Origin: Hsuehochloa calcarea
Lineage: Eukaryota; Streptophyta; Magnoliopsida; Poales; Poaceae
Direction: 5' to 3'
NCBI GenBank assembly: GCA_036346395.1
Contig: CM070599.1
Location: 31,797,232 to 31,861,231, forward strand
DNA: 64,000 bases
The position numbers were made by a program, and so were the translations under genes. Under the pieces are notes generated by a model. It was not told the DNA's origin, ran no database searches, and saw only the letters and a list, made by a program, of their open reading frames with translations. This document shows, in pieces, positions 1 through 11,999 of the stretch; positions within the stretch are counted from its first letter, which is position 1, and the number at the start of each line of letters is the position of its first letter.

Positions 1-3000
1 GAAGGCGCGAGGCGAAGCGATGCTTGCGTGGATAGAACAGGGAGCAAGAGGTGGCCGGCGAGGTGGTGGGGTACTGGTGCCGGTTTGGCGCCGGGCGGGG
101 GCGGCGCGGCGACTACCGACACGACGTGCGGACAAGAAGAACATGGGAGGTGGCGGCCTTCTCAGGGGCATTTTTTGGTTGGGAAGGCAGAATTCCAAAA
201 GGGGAAAGGGTTTCAAGAGAAAACTTTCTGAATTGGGCAAGAAACTCAAATTCAAACCAAACTCAAGCAAGTTTTAAAATTTTGAAAATTTTGGGTCTTT
301 TCAAGTACCTCAACTCTACAGTTCTACAAAGAAAAAAGTTAGACTAAAACAAGGAGAAATTTTACGATACATTATACTAGTAAACATACAGTGGTAGTAT
401 AAATCAAATCCGATAATTTATCTGTTAAGGGCACAATAGATTTTTATTTGTATTTATAATATTTTCATGAGAGTATTGCTGAAAATATTACTCTTGTACT
501 ATGGGATACCCACACGAGTAATTACAATTCTACCCCTCGAGATTCTACTAATTATACTACCGGATGTAGTATAATTAAATCATATCTAATCTAAACTATT
601 AAAATAAACAAAAAAATATATATCCACGTATTAAATTACGTGTGTACCGTAAAACAACGCAAAGAAAAGGCTTCAACCTGTCGCTTTGCAGCTCGTTGGG
701 GAACAGGGAGGGTAGTGACAACGCAACAGTGGTGGCGCGGCGCGCATCAAGATACAAAATACATCAGACACGAACATAGGCTACGCCAATGAGACGTCCA
801 AATCGACAAATTAATGATGCGAACGCCCCCGAAGAGCCTCGGACAGTAACGAGGGTTAGGGCCACACAAAGTGCAGACACTGTGATGCTGTCAACGACGC
901 GTAATCTGGCCGGGGAGTTCTCCAGTCTCCACTTTGTTGTAGGGCATGCATGCAGGGCAGATCATCAAGAATCGTTGTGCTTAACCGTTAGCGACAGGTC
1001 ACGAGTTTTCTAAGTTTACTGTGTCAGATTAGTACAAGACATGGACATGTAGGCTACGACAACCGAGACGACCAAATAAATAAGGTGATCGAGTTGTGAT
1101 CAAACCGGGTTGAAACTTGGAAGTTCCAGCCTGCACCGCACTTGTTGCTGGGGACACGACGGCGCATGGGATATTTGCCGGACCGACGGGTCTACTCGTG
1201 CCACGCTAGAGCAAAAAAATATACACAAAAAATAAAGTGATGACAAGAAATTTCAGACTATATATACATACTATGTAGGTTGATTGAGAGCCACTAACCC
1301 ACCTGTAGCAATGAAGAGTTCTACCAAGTACCTACCAGCATGCACATCCTGACATATGTACTTGGTAAAAAGAAAACTGTTTTTTTTTCTTGCTGCATAA
1401 GACACATAAGGTACTAATACCCCTTCAATAACGCATGCATAGCCACAATTTCAGATGCATGAATCACTTCCAGTGTAAATGTTTTGAATTTACATGATCA
1501 GTAAAGCAGAAAAACTACATATAACAATCTATGTAAATTAAGTAGTGTCTGCAATACAAGGTGTAACTTTTCTCGACATTATCATGGTATTATTTAGAGA
1601 AACACGGGACAAATGGACGGATAACCATAACTATAGCTACACTATGAAGTAGTAACGTACAGGAAAAAAACAAGTTTATGAACCCAGCACAGACTTTTAA
1701 TTTTAAGACCATAACTATAGCTACGCTAACTAGCCAGCACAGGCACAGAAAGATAACGGCACGAATTCAGACCCGATCACCCCTGCATACGGAACCGACA
1801 AAAGGGGTGTCACCGTGTCAGCCCCAGCACGGATCCTGAAACAAATCGAACGGCCACAAATTTGACTGAAATACCAAAAAAAAAAACGTTACAGAAATTT
1901 AGCATATCTGTTCATATATAGTACAAGTTATACAACCATATAAATACCTACAAATGGTGCTTGTACCAGAGAAGATGACTCTTATACGAGTGCTAAAAGA
2001 TGTGGTTAGGAATGGGGGAAAAAAAAGCTCGTTAGTGGGACTCGGTTAAAAAAATTTATTTAATTACACCTATTAATTGGTTAAACATTGAAATAAGTCC
2101 ATTTCTAATGAAATCGGATTTTACTCTAACTCGGCTCGTCAGTTCGAACTATATCAATTTTGAGAAGAAAAAAAAAGCTCAATAAGACGAGAACTTACTC
2201 GATATCCACTGCTAGATCATGTGGCTATACTCTATTTTCTCTACTACTTATTCATTCATTCACTCCTTCCCCACCCCTACTCTCAAAAATCACTTACACC
2301 AACAAACTGACAAACAACTCGCAACAAACTTCATCTTCATCTTCCACTTGAGCATGCATTGTCTACTTTAACCAACACATGCACAACTCTTTTTTCTTTG
2401 CGGTATTAGTTGCTCTCCTCAACTCATATGCATGCAATGTATTGATATATACTTGAGTATACAATAAAAATATTGTGTGCGGCAAATTATTTCTATCTAA
2501 AACAAATCCTCTCTAGCATGCATTATCTACCGTAACCAACACATGCACATCCCGTGTTCTTCTCTCTTCGTTAGTCGCTCTCCTTCCTCTCATGTGCGCG
2601 CGCAATGTACCTACGTGTATCCAAGTGTAGTAAAAAATTTGTGCGCAACAAATTATTTCTTTATCTCGTTAGTTTACGCGGTATCAGAAAAAGTTTGCTA
2701 ACACTAATTGTAGTCGACGTTAAACACGTTACACTGTCGGGGTTCATCGAGCCCTTGACCTTAGCTTTTGGGGTGCCGGCGATGTGCCATAGCAAATCTC
2801 GGAGGGTACAACGCACGACGACCACGTATGTGATGGTGTGATACACGGTGATGGAGCCAGAAATTATTCAAAGCCTGAGCAGAGTGCGAGGAGGCGTTGA
2901 TCGTCTTGTTTTGTTTAGGTAGGACATTATTTTTTGGTCGTGGTCGCCGTAGAATTTCACCGACGCTACTATAGCGTGTCGCCAACAAACTCGGACAACC

Positions 3001-3734
3001 GCCCCTGACACAGGTGGTAGGTCACATCATAGCTAGGCTGGGCATGGTGACGGAGGCGTGGTGTGAGCCATAGGAGCTGGGCTGGATTGTGCTGGGCTGG
3101 ATTTGATGGCTTGGTGTAAGCAAGTCTGGCGACGGTAGATTAATGTACCATTTTCAAAGCATGACATATTACTGTATTACTGAATACACTTATCCATATC
3201 CCTAGTGAATACACTTATCCATATCCCTAGTTCTATCAACCACAAGAAGCCAGTGTAGGCAGTGTAGCATAGCCTCCAAATAAATGAGTTGTGATCTAAC
3301 TAGGTTGCAAGATCCAACCTCCACTTACTGTTTGGTAGTCTTCAAAAAACATCAACCGCGCCCTTAGGCTTCTTTGTTAAAACCACATGTATATCTTCAC
3401 AGATCGCATCACCCCCTGTGTTTACGGCTTTGGGGGGAAAAAAAGAACCATCGACAAAGGCTATAACTCGGGCAAGGGCCACAGATGAGATGAAATGACA
3501 TGAGTTAGCTGACCCACTATGCTAACGCCACTAATCTTCAATATGATCGTTTTGCACTCCTATCAGAATCAGAACATGGTACAGCAATGTAGAAATTAGA
3601 ATGGCACTGCACACTGGTATAGGTTGAACAAGCAGTTGCTTTACGCATTTTTGAATTGATCTGATCTTGCTGCCCAGATCATGCATCTCTGCTTCCTAAC
3701 AAGCTCATGCTTTTGCAGCATCTGCTGCAACCAG
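1..3734. other. Intergenic part of copy A, 3' of the PPR gene
   Basis: No gene recognised. A 74-codon open frame at 789-1013 recurs in copy B (12441-12665), but this only reflects overall identity of the copies. Contained structures are a 164-bp tandem duplication (2351-2514 and 2515 to about 2680) and a 25-bp direct repeat at about 3182-3231 ending in ccatatccctag. AT-rich stretches and poly-A/T runs dominate 280-660 and 1360-2150. Confidence 0.6.
2351..2680. repeat. Degenerate 164-bp tandem duplication
   Basis: Two successive units both begin agcatgcatt(g/a)tctac, followed by accaacacatgcac, a CT-rich stretch, a catgc-caatgta block and a block ending in caaattattTCT. The second unit starts at 2515. 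The same pair is present in copy B from about 14091, so the tandem event predates the large duplication. Confidence 0.7.
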
Positions 3735-5277
3735 TCACTCGTCTTCAGTTGTAAGTCCCTCAATCAGCGAGATGTATGTGCTGTCATCTGGGGTGATGTC
3801 ATTCCCCACCATCTCTTTCATCAGGTTCTCGGCAGCATCTCCCTGGCCATTCTTGCACAGCCCCTGTATCAGCGCATTGTATGTCAAAAGCGTTGGGTTG
3901 AATCCCTTATCCATCATCTCACCCCGAACCTTCGAAACATCCTTAATGTCACCCTTCATGCTGTAGCCACTGATCAGCGTGTTGTAACTGACGAGATCTG
4001 GCTGGATACCCCTCTTTGTCCTCTGATCAATGAGCGCACGCGCTTCATCGAGTCGGCCCAGCAAGCACAACCCCCTCATCAGTGTATTGTACGTAACATC
4101 ATCTGCTGTCATCTTCTTCTTCTCCATCTCTCCCATGATCTGAAATGCCCGATCCATGTCCCCGCCCATGCAGTGGCTATTGATCAGGGAATTGTACATG
4201 ACAAGGTCAGGCTTGATGCCCTTCCTTGTAGCCTCATCAAACAGCCTATCTGTCTCCTGAATTTGCCCCTTCTTGGACAAAGCATATATCAACGACGTGT
4301 AGGTCACCGCCGTTGCACGCACCCCTTTCCCAGCCATCTCTTCAAACACCTTCAATGCTTTCTTCTCCTTGCCCTCTTTGCAGTACCCATTGATCAATAT
4401 ATTGTACGTGAACACATCCGGCGCAAGCCCCTTTCCGCCCATCTCCTCAACCAATGCATATGCCTCCGCCGCACGCCCGTCCATGAACAACGCGTGCACA
4501 AGCAAGTTGAAGGTCGCCACTGTCATGGCAACCCCTCTCCACCATTTCATCCCGGTGCCGCAGCGCGACCTCCAGATTCCACTGGTCACAGTACCCGCCG
4601 ATCAATGCATTGTACATCACCGCGTTTGGTGCCACTTCTCCTTTGGTCAGCATTTCGTCGAACACCTTGGCTGCATCCTCGACCCGGCCCACCCTGCACC
4701 ACGCGGACACCACCGTAGCGTAGGTGTACTTATCGGAGGCGATGCCGCTGCGCTCCCGCATCTCTCGCATGATCTCCAGCGCAGCCTGGACGCGGCCGCG
4801 GGCGCAGAACCCGGCGATGACGGTGTTGTAGGTGACGGCGTTGGGGCGGGGCATCTGGCGGAGGAGCTCGAGCGCGCGGACGGGCTTGCCCGCGGAGCAG
4901 AGGTGGCGGAGCATGATATTGAAGGTGGTGGTGGAGAGCGGGAGGCGGAGGCGGAAGATGTCGGCGAAGAGGGAGAAGGCGGGGCCGGAGGGGAGGGAGG
5001 AGAGGAGCGGGTGGAGAGAGGCGGTGGGGATGGGGACGGAGAGGGACTTGAGGCGCGAGTAGAGGCGCAGGGAGGTGTCGTGGGGGCGGGCGGCGACGGA
5101 GGCGGTGAGGAGGAGGTGGGGCAGCGACGGGGCGGCGGCGAGGTGCGGGAGCACGGCGAGCGGGGAGAGCGCCGGGTCGGCGGACAGCGCCAACTCGAAG
5201 AGCGCGAGAGCCGCGGCCGGCGTTGGCGCCATGCGCGCGGCCGCCGCGACGGCGGCGGGGGAGGTGGGCGGCGCCAT
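3735..5277 (-). pseudogene. P-class PPR protein gene, copy A, frameshifted
   Basis: Intronless gene on the minus strand. Reading starts at the ATG at 5277 (MAPPTSPAAV...), an Ala/Pro-rich N-terminus that may be an organelle-targeting peptide, and runs into tandem 35-residue pentatricopeptide repeats of the P type (units such as VTYNTVIAGFC-GR--AALEIM and NAVMYNALIGGYC). After about 249 residues a C-run at 4532-4535 has four C where copy B has six. The frame shifts and stops after 27 unrelated residues at about 4447. The remaining repeats continue in another frame to the stop at 3735 (...LIEGLTTEDE). An unbroken version would be about 514 residues. P-class PPR proteins bind organellar RNA; the target cannot be told from sequence. 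Substitutions from copy B are few (for example Arg for Met in the LIDQ-TKRG unit). A homopolymer sequencing error is possible. Confidence 0.85.
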
Positions 5278-5802
5278 GGATGTGGATGGAGGTCACTAGG
5301 CACGGAGAGGGTTTTCGTGAGGTTTCTACGGAGAATCGGGCACATCCATCCTTGGAAAACAAGAAAGCGTGGCCCACAGGCAGAAGAACATGAAATGAGA
5401 AAGGAACACATGGATGCTCCAAGCCTCCCAGCAAACCATGGCCAGAACCTTTCTACCGACGCTGCTAGAGAAAGAAACACATGGGTTACAACACATCAAC
5501 ATGGTTCTCAACTCGATAAAATTCCTTCGAGCTGAGACGCTGCTCGAGATTGTTACACGATTCTACTGACGTTACAACACAGCAACATGGTTCTCAAGAA
5601 CGGCAGTATTTCAAGACTCAGGTTGAGACGTTGCTCGAGATCGCCTGACGATTCTACTACTACTGCACATAGCTGACGTTAATTTGCAGTTTTGCACGCT
5701 GCAAATTCATATACAAAATTTCTCTGGAGATCATTCGTACACTACGAGAAAAAAAAGCAGCCTTCCTGCAGTGCCTCTCGCTGCTTCCGACTCCTCTGTC
5801 TG

Positions 5803-8071
5803 TTAGATGCGGTCCAGCCAGCTGCCGTAGCTATCCTGCGATCCGAACTGCAAGTCCTGTCACGAGATACAAGAAAGAAACACACGATGAGATTTGCCGT
5901 AACAAATATACCGGAAACGAACAAGGTAGCAGCACAAGATGATGCACTTACGGCTAAAGTGCCCAAATTATCCAGGTCAGGAAACGATCCATGAAGTGCG
6001 TCCATGGTAGGGTAGTCGAGAGGCAGCGGTTTCTCATGACCGGTGTCCAGGACCTGGTTGCGCTGCAGAGGTGTGTCCAAGTCAGGCAGGGCAGCGTCCT
6101 GGACAGGTTGTGACACTGCGTACCATGCAGAGCATTCAGCTTCATACTTTAGGTGAAGGATGGATGTGCCAGATTCTCCCTCCTCCTGTCACGATTTCAG
6201 CAATGCAATAGCATGAGAGAGAAGGATTAGCAAATAACACGAAATATTTCCAGAGATCAATACTCTGTACTCTTGAAAACAGAATTTATTTGGGGCCTAT
6301 AGAGGCAAGCTTGAAGCTTCACAACTCACATGATTCATAAAGGTTAAAAAAAAGCTCGCATGCTTGATGTTTTGATGATCAAAAGTTTCATTTTGTTGGC
6401 AGTTCCATAAGCCAATGATGTTAATTGGATTTACCTGATCCTGCAGGTTGGTAGCATTCTGCTCAGTTTCACATGGGCTATTATTTGGGCGACGAGGCTG
6501 TGGAGGGTTACTCTTTGGGGTTCTAGGATCAATTTTACAGCAAATGCATCAGATTCTCCATCAACAGCATCAATTTCAGACTTGTCAATTTGCTTTGACG
6601 TCAACTGGTAAAAGACTTTGGAAACAACAAGCTCCCCGTCCTTTTCATCTTCCTCTACCCCAAGGTGATATTGATGCATCACCCAATTATCTTTCTCTAT
6701 CTTGTCACCTTCTCTTTAGAACCTGCAAAAGGACTAATATTTTCTTCCAGCCTTTCTTGACACCATTATCAAGTATAGCTTTGGATCTTCCAGTCTTATG
6801 CCATCTTATGTGCTTATCACAAATAGTACGATCATTGTTGCTGATCCTGCGACGCTTGCGCTGACCACGATCATACGCATTTGCTATTCTATGGAAGAAA
6901 TGACTGCTGCTCCCGTCCATCTTGACACCTAACAGAATAACGGAAGGGGACATGAATTAATTAAGGAAAAACCTATTAATACAAAACATGAACTAACTAA
7001 TTAGTTCAAAAGTCCCGAACAACTCAAAAATAAGAATCCCGTACCAGGGAGATTTTCTGGATGTGTATAGCAGATTCCTTCCGCCTCTTCTAGAGTTGGA
7101 ATGAAGTCATTAATAAGTATATGGGACTCTGAATTTCCCGGGCTAACTTTTCCTTCTAAATGTTTAAGCAATTCCAGATCAGATGGAGCAAACATAACAC
7201 CAGCAGGGAGTCCTGGCCACTGTAAAGAAACCTGCAATGCAAGGTATGAAGTACCACCAAAAGATGTCTAGAAAATGTGACACAACTCATACAATGTGAA
7301 TTGAAATTTACACGACTGAAATTCTTGTTTGGTTTAAAGCTAACTTTTCCATACCTAAGATTAGGCAACCACACCTTTCATGGAAATTAAATGGGATCTA
7401 TGACATGTGGTCATAGAGCTAAGAATGTGAGGTGCGTCACAACTGTAGAACTAAACACTTCCCTAATGAAGCATGGCAAGCCTAACGTTCAGCGTGAGCC
7501 AAATTAGGCTGGGAATAAAACACCTTATTGCAAGTAGCTATATGCTATAGCTTCTAAGTACTATACAAGACTATATTCTATTCAGATTTGATGTTCAATC
7601 TGAACAGTGGATCTGCAATGTGGTATCTCTGCTTGTTTTCAAAATGAAATACACATCGAATAGGTACAAATTAAGCATTCTATCTGTTTCGGAACATAAT
7701 AGCTTAACAAGCATAACAAGAGCAATAACGAGTCTATGAATAGATCTAACTACCCATCAACTTGTACATGATCCACAAACGAAGTACTAGTGCTGCATCA
7801 GAGGCTTTGTTTGGAAATAATGCTGTCTCAGAGTTGAACTCTATCCACCAAATTTTAATGGGGAAATACTACCAGACAATTGAGCATAAAATTAAATCAG
7901 GCAGTAATAACTAGATAGTTAACCGAACTTACATCGCTGTTATCAATACGATATTTGCAGTTTGGGCACTCCCTCCATGCTTCTTTAACCAATTCACCAA
8001 GTCGGTAAATCAACAAATCAGTTGCGTTTCTTATTTTTGTAGCGATTCCCCTCCCGGTTATAATCCATGAC
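5803..8071 (-). pseudogene. SOG1-like: SOG1-like NAC transcription factor, copy A, 5'-truncated and frameshifted
   Basis: Exons on the minus strand, inferred from splice sites, reading phase and family similarity: 7933-8071 (SWIITGRGIATKI... to IDNSD), 7045-7231 (WPGLPAGV-F-PSD, the start of the NAC domain), 6435-6928 (HFFHRI, RKRRRI, RWHKTGRSK, WVMHQYHLG, VVSKVFYQ), 5952-6185 and 5803-5856 (GSQDSYGSWLDRI, stop). Exon 1 and the promoter are missing because the duplicated segment ends in intron 1. Exon 4 has three 1-nt deletions relative to copy B (A-run 6727-6730, T-run 6715-6717, T-run 6533-6536). The frame is lost after KKILVL and stops at 6705. Exon 3 is intact here, while copy B is broken in it. 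SOG1-family proteins are plant DNA-damage-response regulators phosphorylated at SQ sites. This copy cannot encode one. Confidence 0.85.
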
Positions 8072-8345
8072 CTGCAGGAAAATATGTGAGATAAATTCAA
8101 ATTAGGACAACATATTTTGAACCTAGCAGGTAATAAATTCAAGTAATGATACATAACAGAAGATTCTACTTGTCTCAAGGACAAGCTATCTCCAAAACTT
8201 TCAGGTTAATAAACAACATAGGAACTATGCTAAGCTACAAATACAGAAAGTTTTTGTGGGAAAGCTAGCGAAATCCGAAAATCAATATCAGATTCATTCG
8301 TGAGGCTCCATACGAAGTGAAAATCCGTTTTCGTTTTTTTTTGCC

Positions 8346-8783
8346 CTAGAAAAAACTATCACAGACGGTTCTAAACAAGAACCGTCTGTGATAGTTACTA
8401 TCACAGACGGTTCTTTTTTAGAACCGTCTGTGAAAATAGAATATCACAGACGGTTCTATTCACGAACCGTCTGTGAAAATAGACTATCACAGACGGTTCG
8501 AGAATAGAACCGTCTGTGATAATCTGTTTTCACAGACGGTTCGTGAATAGAACCGTCTGAAAACGAACTATCACGCTGCGGTTCTATTCTCGAACCGCTC
8601 AGCGATACTCGCTATCACGAGACGGTTCGTAAATAGAACCGTCTGTGATAGCATTTTTCACAGACGGTTAAAAAACCGTCTGTGATGACCTCGTGTCATC
8701 ACAGACACAAATATTTAGACGGTTCAAAAACCGTCTGTGATGATGGTTTAGAACCGTCTGTGATGAGCTTTTCTGTAGTAGTG
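8346..8783. mobile_element. CACTA-type non-autonomous element remnant with cacagacggtt hairpin array
   Basis: The right end reads ttttctgtagtagtg, the inverse of a CACTACTACAGAAAA terminus typical of En/Spm (CACTA) elements. The left end is eroded (ctagaaaaaactatcacag). Between them are more than a dozen copies of cacagacggttc and its complement gaaccgtctgtg, mostly as facing pairs 2-15 nt apart, so the whole stretch folds into serial hairpins. Dense subterminal repeats are where CACTA transposases bind. No coding capacity. It begins 91 bp from the end of duplication copy A. Confidence 0.8.
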
Positions 8784-11658
8784 AATATAAATTCTTGTAG
8801 AATACAACTTTAAATCCTATTAGATTAGGATACGGTTCACCCACATCTTAAGTAGCTACGTACTGTAATGACATCATAATTGGTATAGATTAACAAGAGA
8901 AAAGGAGCAAAGTGGATGATGTGATCTCTCTCTCAGGCCAAAAATGCTGAGCAGCGGCTAGCCTATGACACGACAAAAAAATGTTGGTACAACTGCTAGC
9001 AAATTGAACGATGCGATCTCTTTGCATCTTACCTTTGCTGCGTAGATTTTCAATATAATGATGTATCAGAAACTTTGCGTACAGGAAATTAAGAGGCGTC
9101 TTATCAGCTTATGCGTAGGAGAAATTTTTTTGTACAACCAAAATTTTTGTTGTTTACCTGTACCTATTTGCTTATTTATGATTTTGGACCAGAACGCCCT
9201 CAACAGACCAGTTTAAATAAGCACATGAGTAGAGTACCGAAACGAAGTCATTTTTCAAACATGGTGTACGTGGTTTGCGAAATCGCCCAGGATTTCAATT
9301 GCAGTCCGGAATTATACCAAACCTGCTTATGAATATTTAAAAAGTATTAATTTGATTAAATTATGGTCTAACAGCTATTGTGCAGCCACAAAATGACATC
9401 TTAAGCTCAAAGCTTATACTTATATTCAGAAGAACCAAATAGCCTCCAGAGAAAAATTTGAGTGGGGTTGCAACCCTAACATGATCTTCAAAGTATCATT
9501 CAATTCTCTGATACACTTTCTGATGAAAATTTAGTAAGATTAAGCACACAACGTACTCAGCAAGTCATATGGGCAAGCTATTTAACTACATGCCAGGAAT
9601 TCAATTGATTTTTGAAGGTTTATCATATCAGGTATATGTGTATGCGTCATTTGAGTTAAAGAAATTTGACTTTAAAGCAGTAAAATCATACTAATATAAC
9701 ATCAGGGGTTTACTCAATAATTGTAATTACCATCTTAACAACTCAAAATCTCTACTCATACCTCATATACCGGAATCACACATGAACACAGTTTCAATAA
9801 CCGGAAGCAATGCGTATCCGAATATCATTGATTATACTCTGCAGAGTTGCCTAACTTTACCCACAAGATACCTCAAACTCATATTGTCATGCAATATACA
9901 CGCAACCTGATAGCGTGCGACAGAGTCAAGATAGCAAGGCATCCCCATTGCTCAACCTTTCTAGCCTCTACTCAGTAGATCCTTGGGCAATACAGCTATC
10001 GAGAAACCACCGGCCAATGGTGGAGTACGCGGTCCGATGTCGATCAGATCATTGTTGTGCGTGATCAACGAGTGACCTAACTGGCCGACTCCTGTCCCAC
10101 CCCCATTCCGCGACTGCTCTATACAACAAGAGCAGGCGACATCTTGTAGATATTCAGTTGGAAGAGTAGTGTACTAAACCAAGTTAGATATACCAAACCC
10201 GTGGTTGAGTGATTTACGTGTCTGTTATTTGGCACAAGGTTCTGGTCCTTGCCTGTCTTACAGTGAGGCGATGGACCAACATCCAACTCGTGGTTGTCCA
10301 CCTCTTGATCTCACATTCGATTCACTTTTATTAAGTCTATTGGGTTCTTTAACCTCATGGTCTCAACCCTCAACTCTCCACCAAAACTATTGACAGTTAG
10401 CCAATACTCTTTTTCAGTATATGAGGAAATACGTTGTGTGACAATGTCAAATATTTATTAATATTTTATGTATCTTAAACTTGTCACGACATTCAAAAGT
10501 ATTATTTCAATAAAAAAAGTAATTGCATAAATACGATGATAAAAGTAATAATATAAGTACATGAAATATATGCTCAAAATGATCAAATAATGCAACTTGC
10601 CTCCACATCCGCAGTCTTTAACTGGGTTTATCTCTCCCACGCCTTGATCAACTCCGTTTGTAGCTTGATCAATAAATTCGGGTTCTATCGTGGAAAAAAA
10701 TCAAATAAATAAAACTGGGCTCAACAAGAAGAGAGTTTGGAACAAAATAAAATAAAGAAATTCAGAAAGAATTGAAAAGAGAGGTGGTGGGGTGGTTGGG
10801 ATTTATTTGGTGCTTGGTTTGGTTAAACGAAGTTGACAATAGGATTCATGAGCTCAAAATGGTCAAAATAGATATATTATGTCTTAACGGGTCTGGGATG
10901 AACAATGATGGGTTTGGGTGAACAGTATCGGGTTGCTACTGTTCGCTGCGGATCGGGTTGTGCGGCAGTATTGGACTTTTTTTGCTGTGTTTTAACGAAT
11001 TTCGGGTGAACAGTAATGGGCTAGGCTAGAATAGTAGTTTTGCACCGTGTTGGATTAAGCCCAACACTTAGTCTGGCTCGCAGGCCAACTGGGCCAGGCC
11101 ATGGCCCAGCTCTAGTGTGGCTTGATGCCGGGGCGCGCTCCCAGGACACCCGAGTCGGGGAGGAAGACGCCGATGGGGTCTCCGGCAGCGAACAGTGGCG
11201 CCGGGCGGTGCGGCAAGCACCACCATGGCTTGAGCAACCCATTTTTGGGTTTTGCTTTGGCCGAGGTGGCTTGGGGAGGGATTGTCGGAGGCTCATGGCC
11301 GGAGCAAGGGAGGATGGCGGTGGCGGCCCGACGATGCTCTAGTCAAATTGGCCGGGGCTTGAGCATCATTAAGCGAAGGGGAACTCCGGGGTAGTGGCGG
11401 TAGGGCTTGGGGTGCACCAAGGCATCCTGTGACACTGCCAAACTAGCGGCGGGGATGGAGTTGGTGGTGGGGGTTGGGTACAGGAGGTCGAGCGCGGCGC
11501 GTGGCGGCGACGTGGATGGCCACACACAATCAACGCTGGAGAAGGGGAAGCTTGCAGTGTGGTGGCGTCGCGGGAGCAGCTCGGTCACACTGGTGCGAGC
11601 GCAGGAGCTGGTGAAGATGGAAGGGGCAATGGCGGGGCGTCGAGCATCTGGCGCGGGC
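8784..11658. other. Unique spacer between the two duplicated copies; no gene recognised
   Basis: AT-rich to about 10900 without credible coding frames. From about 10860 the composition changes: repeated 'gggt(g)aacagta' motifs (10917-11015) and then a GC-rich block (11040-11800) with overlapping short open frames on both strands. This block continues into the start of copy B, so it may be part of an element whose other copy lies left of the window. No domain was recognised in any frame. Confidence 0.5.
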
Positions 11659-11999
11659 GAAGGCGTGAGGCGAAGCGATGCTTGCGCGGATGGAACAGGG
11701 AGCAAGAGGTGGCCGGCGAGGTGGCGGGCATCGGTGCGGTTTGGCGCGAGGCGGCAATGCATGACTGCCGACATGACGTGCGGACAAGAAGAACATGGGA
11801 GGTAGCGGCCTTCTCAGGGGGCATTTTTGGGTTGGGAAGGCAGAATTCCAAAAGGGGAAAGGGTTTCGAGAGAAAACTTTGTGAATTGGGCAAGAAACTC
11901 AAATTCAAACCAAACTCAAGCAAGATTTAAAATTTTGAAAATTTTGGGTCTTTTCAAGTACCTCAACTCTACAGTTCTACAAAGAAAAAAGTTAGACTA

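Larger units (their letters stand above)
1..8255. repeat. Segmental duplication, copy A (truncated at window edge)
   Basis: This segment matches 11659-19962 in the same orientation, in coding and non-coding parts alike. The offset drifts from 11658 at the left end to 11746 near the PPR gene and 11707 at the NAC exons, because of small indels. Examples are an extra 34-bp block in copy B near 12866 and an extra block of about 46 bp in copy B near 13835. Similarity stops at a T-run after 8250. The left boundary lies outside the window, so total unit length is unknown. Near-identity of intergenic DNA suggests a recent event. Two haplotypes assembled in tandem is an alternative that cannot be excluded here. 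Confidence 0.95.

Noticed and set aside
789..1013. 74-codon frame conserved in both duplication copies (12441-12665)
   Set aside because: Conservation is explained by near-identity of the whole segment; no motif and no coding context.
3681..4718. Long plus-strand open frames over the PPR gene (also 4369-5535 and 15427-17007)
   Set aside because: Antisense shadows of the GC-rich, repetitive PPR coding strand; no recognisable domain.
8346..8783. Regularly repeated short motif resembling a CRISPR array
   Set aside because: Repeats are inverted pairs with irregular short spacers inside a plant CACTA end, in a eukaryotic genome.
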